From Spirochaetales bacterium (GTDB taxonomy: Bacteria; Spirochaetota; Spirochaetia; DTKZ01), in the NCBI GenBank assembly GCA_031280945.1, contig JAITGB010000102.1:1-11886 (forward strand): a DNA stretch of 11,886 bases, read 5' to 3'. A model generated the notes under the pieces. That model did no database searches and was not told the DNA's origin. It saw only the letters and a list, made by a program, of their open reading frames with translations. The number at the start of each line of letters is the position of its first letter. The stretch's first letter is position 1. The translations under genes and the position numbers were made by a program. This document shows positions 7,340 through 11,886 of the stretch, in pieces.

Positions 7340-8656
7340 TTACTGACTGAAACTCACTTCCTGTCCCCGTTCCAGAAGGGCGAAAAAATCCGGGAAGGAA
7401 ACGGAGGCGGCTTCGGCTGTTTCGATGAGCGTTTCGCCTGCCGCGCCCAGAGCGGCTGCGGCGAGGGCCATGACGACGCGGTGGTCGGCTCTTGCGTTGA
7501 CGCGGCAGCCTGTGAGAGCGGGTTTACCGCCGCCCCTGATTTCAAGCCCGTCCGGGAGTTCCCGTACGCGCGCGCCCATTTTTGTAAGCTCTTCGTCCAT
7601 GACGCGGATACGGTCGGTTTCCTTGAGCCGGGCCTGGGGGACGTTGAGAAGCCGCGTTGTGCCTTCCGCGAAGCAGGCTGCGGCGGCGAGGGCAGGCAGG
7701 GCGTCGGGGATAGCGTTCATGTCTATATCGCGGCCCGTGAGGGGGCGGCCCGTAATCGTGATGTCCTTTCCCTGCGCGGTGATGCCGCAGCCCAGGGACG
7801 CGAGGATGGAGACTATGGCTTTGTCGCCCTGGGAGTCGTTCATGTCGAGGTCTCCCAGCGTAATGGTAGAGCCTGTGAGCGCGGCGGCAGAGAGGAAAAA
7901 AGCCGCGGAGGAAAAATCTCCGGGTACGGCCTGCGTAAAGGCGCGGTACTTTTGGCCTCCGGGGATTCTAAAATATTTGAGCCCCTCCCTTTCCAGAACG
8001 ATGCCCTGCTCTTCGAGCCAGCCCAAGGTCATTTCAACGTAGGGCTCCTCGTACAGGAGGGGCACGATGATTTCGGTTTCGGGGCAGGGGCCCTTCCCCG
8101 TGCGGGCGGCAGGGATAAGGGGGCAGGCGAGGAGCAGGGCCGAAAGGTACTGGCTCGTAGGACACTCAATACTCGTACTGCCGCCCGAAAGAGGCCCCCG
8201 GATGGTAAAGGGAGCCCTTCCGCCTTCGGCGGAACTCACCTGGGCCCCCAGGTCTTCAAGGCTTCTCAGAAGATTCCCCGCAGGCCGGGAAGAGAGCTGC
8301 TCATCGCCCGTAAAACGGAACTCGCCGGAGGAAAGGGCCGCAAGAGCCGCCGCAAAGTACAGGGTTGTGCCGGAGTTTCCCGCGTCAATGTTCCCGGGCG
8401 GAACCTTGATGCGGCCCCCTGTTCCTTCGACAACAAGAACCCGCCCTTCCCCGTCCAGCCCCTCCTCGGTTATGCGCGCGCCGAAAAGACGGCAGGCTTT
8501 CATGCAGGAGGACGCATCGTCCGACTGGAGAGGGTTTATGATGCGGCTCGTTCCCTCTGCAAGCGAAGCCACGAGAAGGGCGCGGATTGTGTGAGACTTT
8601 GAAGCGGGAACACGAAAACGCCCCCCAAGCCGGCCCGGGCGCACAGTACGGGTCAT
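7340..8656 (-). CDS. aroA: 3-phosphoshikimate 1-carboxyvinyltransferase (EPSP synthase)
   Basis: 438 aa. It transfers enolpyruvyl from PEP to shikimate-3-phosphate, the sixth step to chorismate. The start is placed at 8656 (MTRTVRPGRLGG). A longer frame to 8770 would add 38 residues overlapping the EIIA gene and has no family support. Substrate-binding signatures: PASKSHTIRALL (17-28, K20 being the usual PEP/S3P lysine), AGNSGTT (92-98), GDEQLSSRP (117-125), TSQYLSALLLACP (167-179), IPDA with the catalytic aspartate D318, and KETDR (345-349). Both inverse-barrel domains are complete. AGNSGTT and GDEQLSSRP differ from the enterobacterial class I wording. No Shine-Dalgarno is visible before the ATG; with the EIIA stop only 10 bp upstream, translation probably depends on coupling to EIIA. 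Confidence 0.93.
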   Translation of the reverse strand: MTRTVRPGRLGGRFRVPASKSHTIRALLVASLAEGTSRIINPLQSDDASSCMKACRLFGARITEEGLDGEGRVLVVEGTGGRIKVPPGNIDAGNSGTTLYFAAALAALSSGEFRFTGDEQLSSRPAGNLLRSLEDLGAQVSSAEGGRAPFTIRGPLSGGSTSIECPTSQYLSALLLACPLIPAARTGKGPCPETEIIVPLLYEEPYVEMTLGWLEEQGIVLEREGLKYFRIPGGQKYRAFTQAVPGDFSSAAFFLSAAALTGSTITLGDLDMNDSQGDKAIVSILASLGCGITAQGKDITITGRPLTGRDIDMNAIPDALPALAAAACFAEGTTRLLNVPQARLKETDRIRVMDEELTKMGARVRELPDGLEIRGGGKPALTGCRVNARADHRVVMALAAAALGAAGETLIETAEAASVSFPDFFALLERGQEVSFSQ

Positions 8657-8666
8657 ACGCTGTATT

Positions 8667-9119
8667 CTATAAACGGTCGGTAAGAGCCTGAATAATTTCC
8701 CGCCCGTCTTTGGCAGTAAGAAGCCGCGCTCGCAGGCTCTCGCTTCGCAGAAGGTCGCTGATTTCCGCAAGGAACTGAATATGAGGCCCCGTCCGGTGGC
8801 TCGGCGAAAGAGTCATAATAAAAATTCTGCACGGCTGCCTGTCCTGGGCATCGAAATCAACAGGAGCGGGCGTAATCCCCACGGCCGCCACAAGCTCCGA
8901 AACAGTATCGGTTTTTCCATGGGGAATAGCGATGCCGTTCTCCATACCCGTAGACAGCTTTCTCTCCCGTGTCAAAAGAGCGTCAAGAGCCGCAGCGCGG
9001 TCGTGAACCTTGCCCGTGCGTACAATAATATCCAGAAGACTTTCAATAACCTCAGGCTTGGCCGCGCCCGCAAGGCTCGCGGTAACAGTGTCGAGCGTAA
9101 GATATTTTAATAAAGACAT
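8667..9119 (-). CDS. PTS EIIA type-2 domain protein (PtsN/fructose family)
   Basis: 150 aa when started at the ATG at 9119 (MSLLKYLTLDTV); another in-frame ATG at 9125 would add two residues but overlaps the predicted promoter. A single PTS_EIIA_2 domain fills the protein. Key motif: REKLSTG-like TRERKLSTG (about 50-58 from this start), then GIAIPHGKTD, in which the histidine (residue 67) is the phosphorylated residue. The C-terminal half keeps HIQFLAEISDLLR. No EIIB or EIIC is encoded nearby, so a regulatory role like that of EIIA-Ntr is more likely than sugar transport, but this is inferred. It is the promoter-proximal gene of a two-gene unit with aroA. There is no Shine-Dalgarno, which agrees with a leaderless message. 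Confidence 0.85.
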   Translation of the reverse strand: MSLLKYLTLDTVTASLAGAAKPEVIESLLDIIVRTGKVHDRAAALDALLTRERKLSTGMENGIAIPHGKTDTVSELVAAVGITPAPVDFDAQDRQPCRIFIMTLSPSHRTGPHIQFLAEISDLLRSESLRARLLTAKDGREIIQALTDRL

Positions 9120-9125
9120 ACCCAT

Positions 9126-9154
9126 ACATTAAAAATACTCACTATGAATGTCAA
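9126..9154 (-). promoter_or_regulatory. Strong promoter of the EIIA-aroA unit, predicted to give a leaderless mRNA
   Basis: On the minus strand a perfect -35 TTGACA (9154-9149) and a -10 TAATGT (9131-9126) are separated by exactly 17 bp. Transcription would begin about 7 nt beyond the -10, close to the A of the ATG at 9119. The -10 abuts the upstream ATG at 9125, which could not then be translated. No ribosome binding site exists in between. Confidence 0.65.
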
Positions 9155-9187
9155 GGAGTAGCGTTTTTAAGTAAAAATTTCAGAATT

Positions 9188-9352
9188 TGGGCGCACCCCT
9201 GCGTTTTTTTGCCTTTGGCAAAAAAACGCAGGGGCCGGGCTTTGCGGGGCTCCGGTCTTTGCGCGTAGCGCAAAGACACCTGCGGTCCCCTCCAATCCCT
9301 TGCGCGGCCTCCGGCCAGCCCAGGGGCAGACCCGCGCCGCGCAGCGGCGCGG
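9188..9352 (-). repeat. Dispersed mosaic hairpin repeat, copy 2 (opposite orientation to copy 1)
   Basis: Read on the minus strand, the order is: 9-bp GC palindrome 9332-9340/9344-9352 (loop gca on the + strand); a linker unlike that of copy 1; 4-bp palindrome 9306-9309/9313-9316 (loop tcc); the conserved 19-nt block 9287-9305, identical to copy 1; palindrome 9278-9280/9284-9286 (loop tgc); 10-bp palindrome 9255-9264/9268-9277 (loop gta); a conserved block at 9235-9254 with one difference from copy 1; an 18-bp perfect palindrome 9196-9213/9217-9234 (loop ttt); and the conserved tail near 9186-9195. Almost every loop is 3 nt. It lies between the groEL terminator and the EIIA promoter, and no protein-coding content is visible. 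Confidence 0.85.
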
Positions 9353-9373
9353 CCTAAAACCCCAGTGTACCGC

Positions 9374-9399
9374 AAAAAAAGCCTCCCCGAAGGGAGGCT
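9374..9399 (-). terminator. Intrinsic terminator of groEL
   Basis: On the minus strand an 8-bp stem AGCCTCCC/GGGAGGCT (arms 9392-9399 and 9380-9387) closed by a TTCG tetraloop (9388-9391) runs directly into seven T residues (complement of 9374-9380). It starts about 35 nt after the groEL stop codon. C(UUCG)G is an exceptionally stable loop, so termination should be efficient. Confidence 0.9.
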
Positions 9400-9433
9400 C
9401 TCGTTTTTCAAACGAACGCGGCAGGGGCGTTCA

Positions 9434-11089
9434 CTACATCATGTCCATGCCGCCCATTCCGCCCATGCCTCCCATACCAGGCGCGCCGCCGATGGGAGCC
9501 TTCTTTTCTTCAGGCAGGTCGGTTATGGCGCATTCGGTAGTCAGGAGGAGGCCGGCGATAGAGGAAGCGTTCTGAAGAGCGCTGCGGCCCACCTTGGCGG
9601 GGTCGAGGATACCGGACTTCATCATGTTGGTCCACTCCATTTTGGCCGCGTCAAAGCCCGTACCCTTTTTCTCGGTTTTGGCTTTTTCGGCGATAATGGA
9701 ACCGTCAAGACCGGCGTTGCCCGCAATCTGGCGTATGGGCTCCTCAAGGGCTCGTTTGACGATGCGGAAGCCGACTTTTTCCTCTTCGGTAAAGTCTGTG
9801 GTCTCCACTTTGTCCAGGGCCGGTACGATTTGTACGAGAGTTACGCCGCCGCCGGGAATCACGCCTTCTTCGATTGCCGCGCGGGTGGCCGAAAGAGCGT
9901 CTTCTACTCTGTGCTTTTTTTCTTTGAGTTCGGTTTCGGTCGCGGCTCCAACGTTGATAACGGCAACGCCTCCGGCCAGTTTTGCAAGGCGTTCCTGGAG
10001 CTTTTCCCTGTCGTAGTCGGAGGTTGTTTCCTCGATTTGAGCTTTGATTTGGGCGATGCGGTCTTTGATGTCGCTCTGCTTGCCCTCGCCGCTTACGATA
10101 GTTGTGTTTTCCTTGTCAACTTTGACCATCTTGGCGCGGCCCAGGGAGGAGAGTTCGGTGTTTTCGAGTTTGAGGCCGAGTTCATCGGAAATAACCTGCC
10201 CCGCGGTGAGGATTGCGATGTCTTCCAGAAGGGCCTTGCGGCGGTCGCCGAATCCGGGAGCTTTAACTCCGCAGACGCTCAGGGTTCCCCGCAGGTTGTT
10301 GACAACGAGGGTTGCCAGGGCCTCGCCCTCTATATCTTCGGAGATAATGAGGAGGGGTTTTCCGGCCTGGGCGACTTTTTCCAGTACGGGAAGGAGGTCC
10401 TTCATACCGGAAATTTTCTTGTCGAAAATCAGAATGTAGGGATTTTCCAGAACAGTGGTCATGGTATCGCGGTTGGTTGCGAAGTAGGGGGAAATGTAGC
10501 CCCTGTCGAACTGCATACCTTCCACGTATTCGGTTGTGGTTTCGATTGTTTTGGATTCTTCCACGGTGATAACGCCGTCTTTGCCGACCTTCTCCATGGC
10601 GTCCGCGATTTCCTTGCCGATTTCCATGTCGTTGTTGGCGGAAATGGCGGCAACCTGGGCAATCTCTTCCTTGTCCTTGATTTCCTTTGAGGCTTTCTTG
10701 ATTTCCTCAACGGCAAGCTCAACCGCCCTGTCGATTCCGCGCTTGATTCCCATGGGGCTGATGCCCGCCGCAACGGATTTGAGGCCCTCCTTGATGATGC
10801 TGTAGGCCAGCACGGTGGCCGTGGTCGTGCCGTCTCCGGCAACGTCATTTGTTTTTGTGGCAACTTCCTTCAAAAGCTGGGCGCCCATGTTTTCGAAGGG
10901 GTCGTCAAGCTCAACTTCTTTTGCGACGGACACGCCGTCTTTGGTAACAGTAGGGGCCCCGAATTTCTTGTCCAGAAGGACATTGCGGCCTTTAGGGCCG
11001 AGGGTAACCTTTACCGCTGCGGAGATTTTCTCCACTCCCCGAAGAAGCGCGCGACGAGCGTCTTCATCGAATTTTAACTGTTTTGCCAT
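9434..11089 (-). CDS. groEL: 60-kDa chaperonin GroEL
   Basis: 551 aa, the normal length for bacterial GroEL. It forms the double-ring ATP-dependent folding chamber in the cytoplasm. The ATG at 11089 is preceded at 6 nt by GGGAG (complement of 11096-11100). Visible features: TLGPKGRNVLLDKKFGAP (29-46), DGVSVAKE (51-58), the nucleotide-binding GDGTTTAT (85-92) with the catalytic aspartate D86 equivalent to D87 of E. coli, VGAATETELKEKKHRVEDAL in the equatorial return, PGGGV, and the GGM-rich tail GGMGGMGGMDMM. No groES lies next to it: the upstream neighbour is birA and the downstream side holds a terminator and a repeat. Separate groES and groEL loci are known in spirochaetes. Nothing is truncated or missing. 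Confidence 0.98.
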   Translation of the reverse strand: MAKQLKFDEDARRALLRGVEKISAAVKVTLGPKGRNVLLDKKFGAPTVTKDGVSVAKEVELDDPFENMGAQLLKEVATKTNDVAGDGTTTATVLAYSIIKEGLKSVAAGISPMGIKRGIDRAVELAVEEIKKASKEIKDKEEIAQVAAISANNDMEIGKEIADAMEKVGKDGVITVEESKTIETTTEYVEGMQFDRGYISPYFATNRDTMTTVLENPYILIFDKKISGMKDLLPVLEKVAQAGKPLLIISEDIEGEALATLVVNNLRGTLSVCGVKAPGFGDRRKALLEDIAILTAGQVISDELGLKLENTELSSLGRAKMVKVDKENTTIVSGEGKQSDIKDRIAQIKAQIEETTSDYDREKLQERLAKLAGGVAVINVGAATETELKEKKHRVEDALSATRAAIEEGVIPGGGVTLVQIVPALDKVETTDFTEEEKVGFRIVKRALEEPIRQIAGNAGLDGSIIAEKAKTEKKGTGFDAAKMEWTNMMKSGILDPAKVGRSALQNASSIAGLLLTTECAITDLPEEKKAPIGGAPGMGGMGGMGGMDMM

Positions 11090-11141
11090 ATCTTACTCCC
11101 TTTCTGAATAAAAATTAAAATTTAAATGAATTCGCCGGAAT

Positions 11142-11187
11142 ACAGCGATGCTGTGCATAAGGTACAAAATTTTTCTTGTTTTGGCAA
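11142..11187 (-). promoter_or_regulatory. Candidate groEL promoter and leader hairpin
   Basis: On the minus strand TTGCCA (11187-11182) is followed after 17 bp by TACCTT (11164-11159), a good -35 with a weak -10. About 5-10 nt beyond the -10 is a small perfect palindrome, acagc/gctgt (11142-11146 with 11150-11154, 3-nt loop), at or just after the expected transcription start. I looked for the CIRCE operator (TTAGCACTC-N9-GAGTGCTAA) in 11090-11217 and do not see it, so HrcA control is not supported. The rest of the 128-bp spacer is AT-rich. Confidence 0.35.
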
Positions 11188-11217
11188 GCGGTTTTTGAGC
11201 ATTTCCGGCATAATTCT

Positions 11218-11886
11218 TTATCTCCCAAAAAAAGACTTTTTCGGAGGCGTATAGCGGATTTCCCCCGCGGCGAAGCTCCGCGTCTCTCCTGTGCCTGTTG
11301 CGAGGAGAAGGCAGCCGTCCTCCTCTATGCCGATTATTTCCCCGTCCAGAGAGGCTTCCTCGTTTGGGGGCCCGGAAACCAGGGTAATGACCTTGCCTTT
11401 GAGGTACAGCCTCTTCTCCAGTTCCTCCTTCCAGTCATCCGAAAAGAGCCACCTTTTGAGTTCAGCCAAAACAGGCAGGAGAAGCTGTTCGGGCTGTACG
11501 CTGCAGCCCGCCTCCGCCAGGCTGACAGCGGTTTTTTTTAACTCTTTGGGGTAGCTTTTGGGCCCCAGGTTGACCCCTACGCCGATAAAAAGGCGCTCAT
11601 CGCGGCTTTCCAGGAGAATTCCCGCAACTTTTCGGTTTTTTAGGTACACGTCGTTGGGCCACTTGACGGCGGGCTCAAGTTCAAATGTTTTTTCCAGGGC
11701 AAGGGCCACGGCAAGGCCAACCTGCAGGGGAAGAGAGCTTGTGAGGGGCTTCTCCTCTTCCAGACGAAAAAAAACCGAAAAAGCCAGACTCTCTCCCGGG
11801 GCGGAAACCCACTTCCTTTCGGGAAAACGGCCCCTGCCTGCAAGCTGATGCCCCGCCATGACAACCGAACCTGAGGGCAGGCCCTG
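11218..11886 (-). CDS. birA: Biotin--[acetyl-CoA-carboxylase] ligase, 5' part outside the window
   Basis: The frame is open to the right edge: nine codons (QGLPSGSVV) precede the first visible ATG at 11859 and continue the family sequence, so that ATG is internal and the gene is cut by the window. Of the 222 visible residues, AGRGR (16-20) with KWVSAPG is the biotinyl-AMP loop, KWPNDVYLKNRKVAGILLES (75-94) contains the catalytic lysine at 86, and IGVGVNLG (101-108) follows. The C-terminal SH3-like domain contains DGEIIGIEEDGCLLL. The enzyme activates biotin with ATP and attaches it to carboxylase lysines. Whether it also has the N-terminal DNA-binding domain of repressor-type BirA cannot be seen. 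It ends 128 bp before groEL on the same strand; no clear terminator follows. Confidence 0.93.
   Translation of the reverse strand, partial: QGLPSGSVVMAGHQLAGRGRFPERKWVSAPGESLAFSVFFRLEEEKPLTSSLPLQVGLAVALALEKTFELEPAVKWPNDVYLKNRKVAGILLESRDERLFIGVGVNLGPKSYPKELKKTAVSLAEAGCSVQPEQLLLPVLAELKRWLFSDDWKEELEKRLYLKGKVITLVSGPPNEEASLDGEIIGIEEDGCLLLATGTGETRSFAAGEIRYTPPKKSFFGR

Noticed and set aside
7022..8602. Long open frame on the + strand (526 codons) opposite aroA and running out of the kinase gene
   Set aside because: It is the antisense shadow of aroA, whose family motifs are complete on the minus strand. The translation is low in complexity, rich in Gly/Arg/Ala, and shows no known domain.
8657..8770. 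N-terminal extension of aroA to an ATG at 8770
   Set aside because: The extra 38 residues overlap the EIIA gene by about 100 bp and do not resemble the start of EPSP synthases, whereas MTRTVRPGRLGG at 8656 does.
9365..10690. 441-codon + strand frame opposite groEL
   Set aside because: Shadow of groEL, which is unmistakable on the other strand. The product is rich in Phe/Gly with no recognisable domain and no ribosome site.
11218..11859. Complete 213-aa protein starting at ATG 11859
   Set aside because: The frame continues upstream to the window edge with GLPSGSVV, which belongs to the BirA catalytic domain, so the ATG is internal and the gene is partial.

Overview
The window carries ten protein-coding genes. 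Two dispersed intergenic repeats of the same family lie at the left end and near 9.2-9.35 kb. There are no tRNA, rRNA, CRISPR or transposase genes. Everything fits a host-associated spirochaete of the Treponema type, but only as an inference. The supporting points are a substrate-binding protein made as a lipoprotein with a relaxed lipobox, a groEL with no groES beside it and no visible CIRCE operator, GC-rich sequence with different third-base preferences for genes on the two strands, and very short intergenic spacing. No 16S sequence is present to settle it.

Left part (1-7329, all + strand). After repeat copy 1 (14-172) and a sigma70-like promoter (234-262) comes a probable operon. It holds a small ATC-hydrolase-family protein (298-804), a lipoprotein solute-binding protein (livJ-like, 878-2008), two permeases (livH 2147-3028, livM 3032-4066), two ATPases (livG 4086-4871, livF 4846-5556), and a single-chain dihydroxyacetone-kinase-type protein with DhaK and DhaL domains (5581-7329). 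The five Liv-type proteins make a complete ABC importer of the hydrophobic amino acid (HAAT) family. Terminator-like hairpins lie just before and just after the binding-protein gene. This is where attenuation could make the binding protein more abundant than the membrane parts.

Right part (7340-11886, all - strand). aroA (EPSP synthase) converges on the kinase gene with only 10 bp between them. It lies 10 bp downstream of a PtsN-like PTS EIIA gene. The EIIA gene has a promoter so close to its start codon that its mRNA is predicted to be leaderless. Upstream of it come repeat copy 2 (9188-9352, opposite orientation to copy 1), a clear groEL terminator with a UUCG loop, groEL itself, and the 3' part of a biotin-protein ligase gene (birA) that runs off the right edge.

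The most unusual thing is the repeat family. Nearly invariant linkers are shared by the two copies. Between them sit perfect palindromes, nearly all with exactly 3-nt loops, and the palindrome sequences differ between the copies while remaining perfectly self-complementary.
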